Of a stretch of DNA of 42,747 nt, positions 17,230 through 26,899 are shown one piece after another. A program made the position numbers and the translations under genes. The notes beneath the pieces are model-generated. The model did not search any database and was not told where the DNA came from. It saw only the letters and a list, made by a program, of their open reading frames with translations. The DNA is from Acidobacteriota bacterium (GTDB lineage Bacteria > Acidobacteriota > Thermoanaerobaculia > Thermoanaerobaculales > Sulfomarinibacteraceae), in contig JAHECW010000026.1 in assembly GCA_024641545.1 (NCBI GenBank), positions 1 through 42,747 on the forward strand. The letters run 5' to 3'. Within the stretch, counting starts at the first letter, position 1. Each line of letters starts with the position of its first letter.

Positions 17230-19464
17230 ATGAAGCCCAACGGGAAGCTCGGCACCTTTATCGGTGTCTTCACGCCCACCATTCTGACCATCCTGGGCGT
17301 CATCATGTACCTGCGCTTCGGATGGCTGGTGGGCCACCTCGGGTTGCTCAAGGTCCTCGCCGTCGTGGTGCTGGCGAACCTCATCACCTTCGTCACGACC
17401 CTGTCGTTCTCATCGGTGGCGACCAACGCCCGGTTGGGCGCCGGCGGGGCCTATTTCATCATTTCCCGAAGCCTCGGTCTCGAACTCGGCGGCGCCATCG
17501 GCGTACCCCTCTTCCTTTCTCAGACCTTCTCGGTGACGCTTTACGCCTACGGTCTGGCCGAGTCCATGCGCTTCATCTGGCCCGACCTGCCGATCATGCC
17601 GGTGTCGCTGGTGATCGTCATCGCCGTCGGCCTGTTGGCCATGGCCGGCGCCGAGAAGGCCTTGCGGGCTCAGGTCGTGCTCATGGGCTTCGTCGCGTTG
17701 TCGCTGGTGGCGCTGGCCATCGGTGCATTGCTCGCAGCCGGCGAGGACGCCGTCACGCTGCACCCGGCGACCGGAGACATCGGGTTCTGGGTCGGGTTCG
17801 CGGTCTTCTTCCCGGCTGTCACCGGGGTCATGGCCGGGCTCGGTTTGTCGGGCGATCTTCGCGATCCGGGCAAGGCGATCCCCCTGGGGTCCATCGCCGC
17901 GGTGGTGGTGGGCTTCATCGTCTACCTGACCATCCCGGTTCTGCTTGTCATCGGTGCGGATCCGAAAACGCTGCAAGAGGACGCGATGGTCTGGTCGAGG
18001 GTGGCCTTCCTCGGCCCGTGGCTGGTGCTGCCGGGTCTGTGGTCAGCAATCTTCTCATCCGCGGTGGGTTCGATTCTCGCAGCCCCCCGAACCCTCCAGG
18101 CGCTGGCGCGGGACGGGATCGCGCCGCGCTTCCTGTGGCGCCCGCCAAGCGACCCGCGGGGCCTGGTGCCCGGAATGACGGTGGCCATCGTCATCGCCGT
18201 CGGGGCGGTCTTCCTGGGGAACCTGAACGCGGTTGCCGCCGTGGTCTCCATGTTCTTCCTCACCGTCTACAGCACGGTGAACCTGGTCGCGGCCTTCGAG
18301 GCCTTGAGTGGGGATCCTTCCTGGCGCCCGCGATTGCGCGTTCCCTGGATCGTGAGCCTCTTGGGCGGCGTCGCCTGCGCCGTCGTGATGGTCCTCATCA
18401 ACCCGCTCGCGGGCGCGATCGCACTGGTGTCGGAGATCGCTCTCTGGTTCTGGCTCTCTCGCCGAGAGCAGGCCGCCCGGTGGGGGGATGCCCGTCGCGG
18501 TCTGTATGAAGCCCTGATTCGCTGGGCCCTGTTTCGCCTCAACGAGCGTCCGATCAGCGCCCGAAACTGGCGGCCCCACGTGCTCACCTATGTCGACGAT
18601 CCGGTCAAGGAGCTCGATCTCATCCGGTTCGGCGACTGGTTCGGCCAGGGACGCGGCGTGGTCACCGTCGCCAACCTGGTGGTGGGCGATCTCATGGCCG
18701 ATGACCTCGACCTCAACAGCCGCCGGGAGGCGTTCAGGAAGGTCATCGACGCCGAGAGGATTCTGGTCTTCCCGGAAGTCGATGTGGTCGAGGACGTGGT
18801 CGACGGGATCGTGAGCGTCACCCAGGCCAACGGCATGGCGGGAATGGCCAGCAACACCGTGCTCCTCGGTTGGCCCAACGATCTCCAGCTGAGGACCGAA
18901 TTCCTGCGCGTCATGAAGAAACTCGAGAGGCTCAACAAATCGTTCATCCTCGGCCGCATCCGACCGAGTCATCTGTTCCAGCGAAAAAGCCTCAAGATCC
19001 ACATCTGGTGGGGCGGCCTTGAACGCAACGGCGACCTGATGCTGCTCCTGGCGCACCTGCTGCAAAACAACTCCGAGTGGCGGGACGCCAAGGTCGAGAT
19101 CTTGAGCGTCGCCTCGTCCGAGGTCATGAAGACCCACACCGAACGAAACCTGAAAATATTGCTGCCCCAGATCAGGATCCGGGCCGAGGCGCGGGTGATT
19201 CTGAAACCCGCGGATGCCTCGGTGATCGAGGTGATCCACCGCGAGAGCGCCGAAGCCGCCGTGGTCTTCCTCGGTCTCCAGGTTCCCGAAACCGACAAGG
19301 AGGAGGAGTACGCGGCCAACCTCGAGAGGCTGGCCGGAGACCTGCCGGTGGTGTTCTTCGTCAAGAACTCGAGCCTCTTCATCGGCGAGCTTCTCGAGCC
19401 GCCGGAAGGCGAAGATGATTCGGAGGAGGAACCGGAGCCGGCATCCACGCAACCCGATCGTTAG
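17230..19464 (+). CDS. Bacterial cation-chloride cotransporter (SLC12 family)
   Basis: The 744-residue protein resembles Na-K-Cl and K-Cl cotransporters (SLC12, APC superfamily). Its first membrane helix, IGVFTPTILTILGVIMYLRF followed by GWLVGHLG, matches the eukaryotic family's first helix closely. About 12 hydrophobic helices extend to residue 440, including SFSSVATNARLGAGGAYFII and GLSGDLRDPGKAIP. The cytoplasmic C-terminal half (about 450-744) looks like the SLC12 C-terminal domain with a UspA-like fold (HVLTYVDDPVKELDLIRFGD; VVFLGLQVPETDKEEEY). It should sit in the inner membrane and move chloride with Na+ or K+. ATG 17230 follows GGAGGAAG. It is convergent with the subtilase gene, 72 bases apart. 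Confidence 0.92.
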   Translation: MKPNGKLGTFIGVFTPTILTILGVIMYLRFGWLVGHLGLLKVLAVVVLANLITFVTTLSFSSVATNARLGAGGAYFIISRSLGLELGGAIGVPLFLSQTFSVTLYAYGLAESMRFIWPDLPIMPVSLVIVIAVGLLAMAGAEKALRAQVVLMGFVALSLVALAIGALLAAGEDAVTLHPATGDIGFWVGFAVFFPAVTGVMAGLGLSGDLRDPGKAIPLGSIAAVVVGFIVYLTIPVLLVIGADPKTLQEDAMVWSRVAFLGPWLVLPGLWSAIFSSAVGSILAAPRTLQALARDGIAPRFLWRPPSDPRGLVPGMTVAIVIAVGAVFLGNLNAVAAVVSMFFLTVYSTVNLVAAFEALSGDPSWRPRLRVPWIVSLLGGVACAVVMVLINPLAGAIALVSEIALWFWLSRREQAARWGDARRGLYEALIRWALFRLNERPISARNWRPHVLTYVDDPVKELDLIRFGDWFGQGRGVVTVANLVVGDLMADDLDLNSRREAFRKVIDAERILVFPEVDVVEDVVDGIVSVTQANGMAGMASNTVLLGWPNDLQLRTEFLRVMKKLERLNKSFILGRIRPSHLFQRKSLKIHIWWGGLERNGDLMLLLAHLLQNNSEWRDAKVEILSVASSEVMKTHTERNLKILLPQIRIRAEARVILKPADASVIEVIHRESAEAAVVFLGLQVPETDKEEEYAANLERLAGDLPVVFFVKNSSLFIGELLEPPEGEDDSEEEPEPASTQPDR

Positions 19465-19536
19465 GAACCGGATCCGGGTCGGGAGGTTGGAGCGCATCGT
19501 CGGCGGGACGGCCGATCGACACCGGCGACGCGGGTC

Positions 19537-21666
19537 TCAGGGAGCGACTCGTCCGGTCGGGGATCTCGGGCCGTCGTCGGGACGAACGGGTCCGGTGATG
19601 ACGAGGGCGTAGTCCTGATCGGGCACGGGAACGGCCCGGGGTGCGACCTCGATGGCCCACTCGCCTTTCTCCGCATCCGGGAGAAAGACGACTTCGACGT
19701 TGTTGACGCGGTCCGCCTGGCCACCCTCGATGGAATTCCCGCCCGCGAAAACGTTGCCGAGGAAGACCCCGCCCGGCCCACGAACCACGAGATCGAGATC
19801 GTTGATCAGATTGGATGTCGCAAGACTCGATGACGGCGGATCGGTCCACACCAGGACGACCTTGAGCGGCCCGGGTTCGGTCACCGCCACCCGGGTCGTC
19901 ACAGGCTCATCACCGGGTGCCGCGAACCCGACCCGGTGGTCATCAACCAGCAGATGATGATCGTCACCCTCGAAGGCGAGCGCGGTGTCGAGTTGGATCA
20001 GGCCCCAACCCTGATCGCGTGACGGGATGGGTTCGTCGAGGCACCCTCTGGTGCTCAGATCCACCGCCGACGCGATGAGCACCGCCTTGACCAACGCCGC
20101 CGTCGGTTCAAAACCATCGGCGGGTCTGGCAAACCCGGCGGGAGAGAACCCGTCGACAAAGTACTGCCGCACCAGGGCGGCGAGGCCCGCGGCGGTGGGG
20201 GCGGCCATGGAGGTGCCCGAATTCTGGGCGCTGCTGCACGATGGGCCCGGCACGACGCGGTTGGTCGCCGCCGACATCACCCACATTCCCGGCGCGAGGA
20301 CATCGGGTTTGATCCGCCCGTCCCGGGTCCACCCTCTGGATGAAAACGCGACCGTGCAGGTCGGTTCGAAATCGCCGTGGAGCGTCGCCCCCACCGAAAC
20401 CACGTTTTTCCCGGTGGACGGCGAGATGACGGTGTCCCGCTCCGGACCCGAGTTGCCGGCCGCGAAGAACACCAGGGTGTCCTTGTGGTTCCACACGAAT
20501 CGATCGACATCGGCGGTGCGCTCGGTGTAGCGCCCGTAGGGCAGGAAGTTCTCCTCATCACCCCACGAGTTGGTGTGGATGCGCGCACCCTGGGCCCAGG
20601 CCTGCGCCAGGACCGGCTCGAGGGGTTTGACCGGACACCCGAGGCCCGGCAGATCGGCACAGTCGTCAATCAACGCGCCACCGTCCTGGATGACGAGCTT
20701 GGCGGCCGGCGCCATGCCGTCGATGCCATCGTGGGTTTGGTTGCCGAACCCATCGCCGGCGGCACTGCCGGCGACGTGGGTGCCGTGGCCGTGGTCGTCC
20801 CAGCTCCCCGGGTGCGGCGGCCAGTCGGCATCCCAGTGGAAATTCACCGCGAGGATCTTGCGGTGCCCGGGGTCGGTCAGGGTTCCGTCCGCCTGATTGA
20901 CGACCGGCAGACCCGCCGCCGGATCGTCGAACCGGCAGTCGTCGACATCGAGCCCGGTGTCCATGATGCCGATCACCTGACCCTCGCCGCGGAGGCCGTG
21001 GCCGAACACGGGTGTGTGTCCGGGTTCACCCGATTGACACCGCCAGACCGATGCGTCGTTGAGCAACCGGACCGGCGCCTGAGGTTCGGCCCAGACGAGA
21101 TTCTCCGTCCGCTCGAGCTCCGCGGTCAGGGCCGCCAGCCGGTCACGCGGAACCCGAAGCCCCAACTGGGGGGTCACACCTGTCGAATGATCCGACCAAC
21201 TCACCGCCGCCCCGAGCGATTCGCTCCGCGCGACCAACGTGGCCGCCGACGTTCCCGGCGCGAGGGCAACCACCACGAGAACCTCCTCGGACCGGATCGC
21301 CTTGGCGGACGTCGCCAGCCTTCTCAGCTCCGGGCTCACTGCGTCGACCGGCCGCCACGGGGTCGCGGACCCCGCACCCACGGCACCACGAATGTCCGCA
21401 CCATCGCCCGACACCAACCAGCGACAGGGGCCGAGGTGAGCCAGCACCGTCGCGCCCGCCGCTTCGACCGAGCGCCGAGGGTCGCCCACCGCGTCTTCGC
21501 CGCAGGTCGCCACCCACAGCCCGGCGGCCGAAACCGGCGCCGCGATCCCGCCGTCCGGAGGGGATGCCGGATGAGCGAAAACGGCGCCTGCCGGCGAGAA
21601 CCCCATGACGACCAGTGAGACCAAAAAATGGTTGACGCCGGCGAGAAGTGAATCCATGACGTCCAT
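19537..21666 (-). CDS. Secreted subtilisin-like serine protease (S8 family)
   Basis: The 709-residue protein is a secreted subtilase with an intact triad: Asp236 in GIMDTGLD, His297 in HGHGTHVAGS and Ser486 in SGTSMAAPTAAG; the oxyanion-region Asn is in FFAAGNSGP. Residues 1-33 are a signal peptide (LLAGVNHFLVSLVVMGFSPA). About 34-215 look like a propeptide and link, ending ENLVWAEPQAPV. After the catalytic domain, residues about 580-700 form a beta-sandwich (PLKVVLVWTDPPSS; NDLDLVVRGPGG) as in KP-43-like subtilases. Several cysteines suggest disulfides. I start at ATG 21666, just before the signal peptide; ATG 21657 is also possible. A longer 42-residue extension upstream reads as non-signal sequence and is rejected. 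Confidence 0.92.
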   Translation of the reverse strand: MDVMDSLLAGVNHFLVSLVVMGFSPAGAVFAHPASPPDGGIAAPVSAAGLWVATCGEDAVGDPRRSVEAAGATVLAHLGPCRWLVSGDGADIRGAVGAGSATPWRPVDAVSPELRRLATSAKAIRSEEVLVVVALAPGTSAATLVARSESLGAAVSWSDHSTGVTPQLGLRVPRDRLAALTAELERTENLVWAEPQAPVRLLNDASVWRCQSGEPGHTPVFGHGLRGEGQVIGIMDTGLDVDDCRFDDPAAGLPVVNQADGTLTDPGHRKILAVNFHWDADWPPHPGSWDDHGHGTHVAGSAAGDGFGNQTHDGIDGMAPAAKLVIQDGGALIDDCADLPGLGCPVKPLEPVLAQAWAQGARIHTNSWGDEENFLPYGRYTERTADVDRFVWNHKDTLVFFAAGNSGPERDTVISPSTGKNVVSVGATLHGDFEPTCTVAFSSRGWTRDGRIKPDVLAPGMWVMSAATNRVVPGPSCSSAQNSGTSMAAPTAAGLAALVRQYFVDGFSPAGFARPADGFEPTAALVKAVLIASAVDLSTRGCLDEPIPSRDQGWGLIQLDTALAFEGDDHHLLVDDHRVGFAAPGDEPVTTRVAVTEPGPLKVVLVWTDPPSSSLATSNLINDLDLVVRGPGGVFLGNVFAGGNSIEGGQADRVNNVEVVFLPDAEKGEWAIEVAPRAVPVPDQDYALVITGPVRPDDGPRSPTGRVAP

Positions 21667-21717
21667 GGTACGGCAACGTCGATGATCGGCGGTGGTCTTC
21701 CACCGGGCGGCGGCGGC

Positions 21718-21723
21718 TATAAT
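21718..21723 (+). promoter_or_regulatory. Candidate -10 box TATAAT for the pentapeptide-Omp85 pair
   Basis: A perfect TATAAT lies 45 bases before the pentapeptide gene start, in the 101-bp gap to the divergent subtilase gene. No clear -35 is present. Confidence 0.4.
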
Positions 21724-21767
21724 GACCGCAGAGCCTCGAAACCGAGAAGGGATGGAAGCAACGGCTG

Positions 21768-23207
21768 ATGGCCAATCCAGATCACGTCGCACAGCTCAAA
21801 GCCGGCCAGTGGAACGAGTGGCGAGCGGCCAACCCGAACCTCGCACCCGACCTCATCGACGCCGACATGGCCGGCATGGACCTTCGCGATCTGGATTTCT
21901 CAAAGGCCCACCTGCGCGGCGCCGACTTCTCGGATGCCAATCTCGACGGGGCTAATTTCACCCGGGCGATTCTCGAGGCCGCAAAAATCCGCGGCGCCTC
22001 GATGGTGGGCACCATCCTCAACAACGTCCGATTCGAATTCCTCGACATGTCCGATCTCAACCTCAGCAACGCGTCATTGCGCGAAGCCACCTTCCGCGGC
22101 GCCAACCTCACCCGGGCGGTGCTCCGGCGCGCCGATCTGTCGCGATCCAATCTCGAGAGCGCCATCCTCGATGGGGCGGACCTCTCGGGGGCCATCCTGG
22201 TTGCAGCCTCGTTGCGCGGCGCTCGATTCGAGAAGGCCATCATGCGCGGCATCGACGCCGAAAAGGCCGTAATGGAGGGCGTCGAGCTCGCCGATCTCAG
22301 CCTCGAGGGCGCCCGGTTCTGCAACGCCCAGGCCGACAACGCCCAGTTCAAGAACTCCCGACTGTTACGTGCCGATTTCCGCGGCGCCGCGCTGCGCAAC
22401 ACCAATTTCCACAGCTGCGTCCTCACCGAGGCGGTTTTCGACGAGGCGCAGTGCGAGGGCGCCACCCTCGGTCACGCCGATCTGGGCAAGGCATCCTTCG
22501 TCAAGACCAACCTCTCGAGCGCGGACCTCCGGGGCTCCAGCCTCGTCGGCGCCGTCTTCGACGGTTGCGATCTCCACAGCGCCAACCTCGCCGAGCTCGA
22601 CTTCCGGTCGCCCAGTCTGGGTCGGGTGTCGTTCGCCTCGGCCAATCTCAAGAGGGCGATCTTCACCCGCTGCGAGCTGCGTTCGGTCAACTTCAGCGAC
22701 GCCAATCTCGAGCAGGCGGATTTTCGCCACGCGCATCTCGAGGGCGCCAACTTCCGCGGCGCCAAGTTCTTCGACGCCACCTTCCGTCACGCCGAGCTCA
22801 AACAGGCGAATCTCACCGAGTGCATGGGCTCCGGCGCCGACCTGTCTGGGACCAGCCTGATCCTGGTGACAGCGCCGCGGGCACGACTGCACGGCGCGGA
22901 TTTCCGGTTCGCCGACGCGGTCGGGATCGACCTCGACAGGGCCGATCTCCGCTGGTCCGATTTGCGCAACGCGGACTTCACCAAGGCAGCCATCGCCACC
23001 GCCCGCCTCTGGGGTTGCAAGGTCAAGAACACCAAACTGCCACCCAACCTCGGCCACTGGACCCTGCTGCTCAAAGTGAGTCAGCTCTTCCAGTCGGCGA
23101 GTCGACGGGCCGAGAAGATGAAACAGGCCCGCGAGCAGAAACGGATCCGCCAGGTTGCAGAGCTCGTTCGCGAACGCGAGAAGGCGCGCAAACGACGGTC
23201 GAGGTGA
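21768..23207 (+). CDS. Large pentapeptide-repeat protein with basic C-terminal tail
   Basis: The 479-residue protein is built mostly (about residues 35-400) of A(D/N)LXX pentapeptide repeats, for example ADFSDANLDGANFTRA and ADLSRSNLESAILDGADL. Such repeats fold as a right-handed quadrilateral beta-helix. No signal peptide is seen, so it should be cytoplasmic. The last 60 residues are highly charged and probably coiled coil (RAEKMKQAREQKRIRQ to KARKRRSR), which could bind nucleic acid or membrane. Function is unknown; known members act as gyrase-protective DNA mimics or effectors, but nothing here shows that. The ATG at 21768 has a weak site (GGAAG). Its stop overlaps the start of the next gene by 4 bases. 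Confidence 0.88.
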   Translation: MANPDHVAQLKAGQWNEWRAANPNLAPDLIDADMAGMDLRDLDFSKAHLRGADFSDANLDGANFTRAILEAAKIRGASMVGTILNNVRFEFLDMSDLNLSNASLREATFRGANLTRAVLRRADLSRSNLESAILDGADLSGAILVAASLRGARFEKAIMRGIDAEKAVMEGVELADLSLEGARFCNAQADNAQFKNSRLLRADFRGAALRNTNFHSCVLTEAVFDEAQCEGATLGHADLGKASFVKTNLSSADLRGSSLVGAVFDGCDLHSANLAELDFRSPSLGRVSFASANLKRAIFTRCELRSVNFSDANLEQADFRHAHLEGANFRGAKFFDATFRHAELKQANLTECMGSGADLSGTSLILVTAPRARLHGADFRFADAVGIDLDRADLRWSDLRNADFTKAAIATARLWGCKVKNTKLPPNLGHWTLLLKVSQLFQSASRRAEKMKQAREQKRIRQVAELVREREKARKRRSR

Positions 23208-24829
23208 GACCGGCGAAAGCGTTCCATCGCCGGGTGATGCTCGGACCGACGCACCGCCTCGTTTGCGCCGTTCTTTCCGTGCTGTCGGCCGCGGCATCGA
23301 TGGCGTCGGCATCCGAGGTGTCGGACCTCGACGGTCTGCCCATCGTGCGCATCGTGTGCGAGCGCTACAACGTCTTCGACACCGGCGATCCCGCGACATC
23401 CACGTGGCCCTATCGCGCCGCCAACGCCGTCCACGTTCGGTCGCGGGAGCGGTTGATCCGGTCCATCCTGCTCTTCGACGAGGGCGACCCCTACCGCGCC
23501 GCCGACGCCGCCGAGAGCGCCCGGCTGCTCCGCGCCCTCGGGATCATGAACCCGGTGGACATCAGCGCCCGTGCGATCGAGGGGGGGGTCGAAGTGACCG
23601 TCGAGACCCACGACCGGTGGAGCCTGCAGGTCGGGGCCGACGCCGGCCTGTCCGGCAACCGGGGTACCTTCGGCGTCCAGATCCAGGAGGAGAACCTCGG
23701 GGGCTGGGGTAAAGAGCTCGGCATCGGTTTCGACTCGGATGTGGAGCGCGACAGCTGGGATTTCGCCTACGCCGACCCGAGCGTCTTCGGCAGCCGCTGG
23801 ACCGGCGAGCTGGAGTACCAGAACCGCACCGACGGCTTCCTCAAACGGATTCAGGCGGAGCGGCCCTTCTTCTCCCTCGACACCCGGCGGGCGTGGGGGG
23901 GATCGTGGCGATCGGAGGAGCTCACCGAACACCTCTACTCGGCCAACGAATCGGTGGTCGAGGGCGGCCGCAGATCCGACGCGCTCCGCGGTTGGTACGG
24001 CATCCAACTCGGCGCCGCCGGCGCCGTCATCCGCCGACTCACCGTCGGTTGGGACGCCCAGCGGGTGGACTACGGCGACTGGCAGTGGATCGCGACCGGC
24101 GATCCCTACCCCTCGCCCCAGCCCCTCGACATCTCGGGTGTCCGGATCGGTTACGAGCAGGTTGCGGACGACTACGAGGTGCTCTACGGCCTGCGGGCAT
24201 GGTCGACGCAGGAGGATGTGGGACTCGGCCCGAACTTCAGCATCGGCGCCACCTTCTCGGGCCCCGCCCTCGGCGGCGACATCAGCCGGGTGCTCTTCGA
24301 CGGCCGTTTCTCCATCGCCCGCCACCGGAGCCGATGGCTGCTGTTGGGCGATGCCTGGCTGTCCGGGCGATTCGACCGGAGCGAACCGCAGGATGTCCTG
24401 TTCGGCGTTCAACTCGCCGCGGTCCAGATCGGCGCCCGGGGCTTCCAGTTTCGACTGCTCGCCGATGTCTCGCACGAACTCCAACTCGACCGGCAGCTCA
24501 CCCTGGGCGCCGATGTCGGCCTCCGCGGCTGGGATCCGGATTATTTCGACGGCACCGGCCGGGCGCTGGTCAATGCCCAGTGGCGCACCGTCGTCTTTCG
24601 CGATGTCCTGCACTTCTTTTCCGTCGGAGTGGTGGTCTTCGCCGATGCCGGCACGACCTGGAACCCCCGGGTCGGCGCCGACACCGACGGCATTCGCGCC
24701 GACGCCGGCGCCGGTCTGCTCTTCGACCTCTCGCGACTCAGTCTGAGCAATATCCTCCGGGTCGAGGTCGCCTGGCCCGACGACCGCTCGGGGCCGGTGG
24801 TGACGATCAGCGGGTCGGCGTTGTTCTAG
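23204..24829 (+). CDS. BamA/Omp85-like outer-membrane protein with one POTRA-like domain
   Basis: The 541-residue product has a signal peptide (LVCAVLSVLSAAASMASA). Residues about 60-150 form a POTRA-like domain (RERLIRSILLFDEGDPYRAA; SARLLRALGIMNPVDI; VEVTVETHDRWSL). The rest is a beta-barrel with alternating aromatic strands, ending in a strand with terminal Phe (VVTISGSALF), the usual outer-membrane signal. It is shorter than BamA (which has five POTRA domains), so it is a BamA/TamA-family protein of unknown client rather than BamA itself. The GTG at 23204 overlaps the pentapeptide stop (GTGA), suggesting coupled translation; ATG 23237, closer to the signal peptide, is the alternative start. 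Confidence 0.82.
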   Translation: MRPAKAFHRRVMLGPTHRLVCAVLSVLSAAASMASASEVSDLDGLPIVRIVCERYNVFDTGDPATSTWPYRAANAVHVRSRERLIRSILLFDEGDPYRAADAAESARLLRALGIMNPVDISARAIEGGVEVTVETHDRWSLQVGADAGLSGNRGTFGVQIQEENLGGWGKELGIGFDSDVERDSWDFAYADPSVFGSRWTGELEYQNRTDGFLKRIQAERPFFSLDTRRAWGGSWRSEELTEHLYSANESVVEGGRRSDALRGWYGIQLGAAGAVIRRLTVGWDAQRVDYGDWQWIATGDPYPSPQPLDISGVRIGYEQVADDYEVLYGLRAWSTQEDVGLGPNFSIGATFSGPALGGDISRVLFDGRFSIARHRSRWLLLGDAWLSGRFDRSEPQDVLFGVQLAAVQIGARGFQFRLLADVSHELQLDRQLTLGADVGLRGWDPDYFDGTGRALVNAQWRTVVFRDVLHFFSVGVVVFADAGTTWNPRVGADTDGIRADAGAGLLFDLSRLSLSNILRVEVAWPDDRSGPVVTISGSALF

Positions 24830-24926
24830 CAATTCGCTTCGCGAATTGCGGTGGCGCGTCGAACGCGCCAATGGGACTCGCCGGATCTGGAAAGCTCCCA
24901 TCGACATCGCAGGCGGGGACGCCTGC
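24829..24926. repeat. Three consecutive small hairpins after the Omp85-like gene
   Basis: Directly after the stop codon are three perfect inverted repeats: GCAATTCGC/GCGAATTGC (24829-24849, 3-base loop), TGGCGCGT/ACGCGCCA (24852-24870, 3-base loop) and GCAGGCG/CGCCTGC (24909-24926, 4-base loop). The first begins on the last base of the stop codon. None is followed by a T tract. They may end transcription or stabilise the mRNA. The remaining 128 bases to the pepF start hold no gene that I can see. Confidence 0.6.
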
Positions 24927-25054
24927 GCTACAAGAGGCTGACGCGAGTGTCAAAGGACGCAAATGCCATCGTGCACTCGAACGGGAACGAAGCGCAGGTA
25001 GACAGCTCGGCTCGGGCAGGCTACGGTGCAGGACTGCGTGAACTGGAGAATCCG

Positions 25055-26899
25055 ATGACCGAACCTTCCGGGCTCAAACCCGACACCCGTGACCGCGCCT
25101 TGATCCCCGATGGCTTCAAGTGGAACCTCGACGACATCTTCGCCGACTGGGGCGCCTGGGAAGCGGCCCTCGGCGATCTCGAGAAACTCATGAAGCGCTA
25201 CCAGGCGTTCGAGGGCACGCTGGCCGACGGCCCGGACCGTATCCTGGCGGCCTCCGAGCTCTCCGACGAGCTCGGCCAGCTGCTCTACAAGGTCTACCAG
25301 TACCCGAGCCTGATGCGGACCGAGGACACCCGCAACAACGACGTCCAGGCCCGTCTCGAAAGGGTCAAGATCGTCCTCGCCAAGTTCCGCCAGGCCACCG
25401 CGTGGTACCAACCCGAGTTGCTGCGCATCCCCGAGGCCACCATGCGCGAGTGGCTCGACGCCACCCCCGCCCTCGCCCCCTACCGCTTCGGCATCGAGGA
25501 GAGCTACCGCCAGCAGCGGCATGTCCTCGACGAGAAGGGCGAACGCCTGCTCGCCTACGCTTCGAGCTTCAACTCGACCCCGTCGACGACCTACAGCATG
25601 ATGGCCGACGCCGATGTCGAGTTCCCCACCGTGACCCTCTCCAGCGGTGAAGAAATCGTCGCCAGCCACGCCAACTTCATGCAGGGGCTCTTCTCCCAGC
25701 GCAAGCAGGAGGACCGGGAGACCCTCTTCAAGGGCCACTTCTCGGTCTACGACGCCTTTCCCAACGTCTATGCCTCGATCTACAACGGCGTCCTCCAGCG
25801 CAACTGGTATCTAGCCCAGGCGCGGTCCTACCCGTCGTGCCTGGAAGCCGACCTCGATGAGGACAACATCCCGCGGTCGGTCTATGAGGGCCTCATCGCA
25901 ACCGCCAAGAACGGTAGCGACCCGCTCCGGCGGTACCACCGGCTGCGGCGCCGGGTCCTCGGTCTCGACCGCTACCGCTACTTCGACGCCTATCTGCCCC
26001 TGGTCGAGGTCGAGTGGACCCTCCCCTATCCCCAGGTCCAACCACTCGTCGTGGAGTCGACGGCGGTCTTCGGCGACGAGTACCGGGCGACGGTCGACCG
26101 CGCGTTTTCAGACCGCTGGATCGATGTCTACGAGAGCGAAGGAAAACGATCCGGCGCATTCTCCGCCGGCGTCTACGGCGTCCACCCGTTCATGCTGCTC
26201 AACTACGCCGACACCATGAACGACGCCTTCACGGTCGCGCACGAGATGGGCCACACCATGCACACGGTGCTGTCCAACGAATCCCAGCCCTTCGCCACCT
26301 CGTCGTACTCGATCTTCGTCGCCGAGGTCGCGTCCATGACCAACGAGGACTTCTTCCTCGATCTCCTGCTCGAGCGTGAGACGGATCCCCTGCGCCGGGT
26401 CGCCCTCCTCCAGCACGCCATCGACGACATCGCCGCCGGTTTCTACCGCCAGGCCATGTTCGCGGACTTCGAGCTTCAGGCCCACCGCGAGGTCGAAGAC
26501 GGGAAACCCATCACCGCCGAGGTGCTGCAGCGGCTCTATCTCGGCATCCTCGGTGAGTTTTTCGGCTCGACCCTCGACGACCAGGAGTGGTACCGGAACA
26601 CCTGGGCGCGGATTCCGCACTTCTACGGTTCGCCCTTCTACGTCTTCCAGTACGCGACCTCCAAGGCCGCGGCCAGCCTGGTCCACCAACGGATGACCGA
26701 GGGCGACGAATCGGTCCGCCGGGCCGCGGTCGCGAACTACCTCGAGCTCCTCCGGTCCGGCGGTTCGGATCACCCCATCGCCCTGATGCAGCAGGCGGGC
26801 GTCGACTTCAACACCTCCGAACCGGTGGATGCGCTCGTCGCGACGATGGAGAGACTGGTCGGCGAGCTCGAGCAGGAGCTTGACGCTCTCAATTCTTAA
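25055..26899 (+). CDS. pepF: Oligoendopeptidase F (M3 metallopeptidase)
   Basis: The 614-residue protein matches oligoendopeptidase F, a cytoplasmic zinc peptidase that cuts short peptides. The zinc motif HEMGHTMH (HExxH at 396-400) is intact, and the third ligand Glu is in FVAEVASMTNEDFF. Other family blocks are KWNLDDIFADWGAWE at the N-terminus, FSAGVYGVHPFMLLNY before the zinc site and FYGSPFYVFQYATSKAAA after it. Length matches the family (about 600). ATG 25055 has GGAGA 6 bases upstream. The last three codons and the stop (LNS-stop) lie inside the AT-rich repeat that follows, so the repeat provides the gene's end. Confidence 0.95.
   Translation: MTEPSGLKPDTRDRALIPDGFKWNLDDIFADWGAWEAALGDLEKLMKRYQAFEGTLADGPDRILAASELSDELGQLLYKVYQYPSLMRTEDTRNNDVQARLERVKIVLAKFRQATAWYQPELLRIPEATMREWLDATPALAPYRFGIEESYRQQRHVLDEKGERLLAYASSFNSTPSTTYSMMADADVEFPTVTLSSGEEIVASHANFMQGLFSQRKQEDRETLFKGHFSVYDAFPNVYASIYNGVLQRNWYLAQARSYPSCLEADLDEDNIPRSVYEGLIATAKNGSDPLRRYHRLRRRVLGLDRYRYFDAYLPLVEVEWTLPYPQVQPLVVESTAVFGDEYRATVDRAFSDRWIDVYESEGKRSGAFSAGVYGVHPFMLLNYADTMNDAFTVAHEMGHTMHTVLSNESQPFATSSYSIFVAEVASMTNEDFFLDLLLERETDPLRRVALLQHAIDDIAAGFYRQAMFADFELQAHREVEDGKPITAEVLQRLYLGILGEFFGSTLDDQEWYRNTWARIPHFYGSPFYVFQYATSKAAASLVHQRMTEGDESVRRAAVANYLELLRSGGSDHPIALMQQAGVDFNTSEPVDALVATMERLVGELEQELDALNS

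Noticed and set aside
18055-19497. Minus-strand open frame opposite the SLC12 gene
   Set aside because: Low-information shadow; the plus strand encodes the SLC12 C-terminal domain here.
23081-24907. 608-codon minus-strand open frame opposite the Omp85-like gene
   Set aside because: Antisense shadow; the plus strand shows a signal peptide, POTRA and barrel with terminal Phe.
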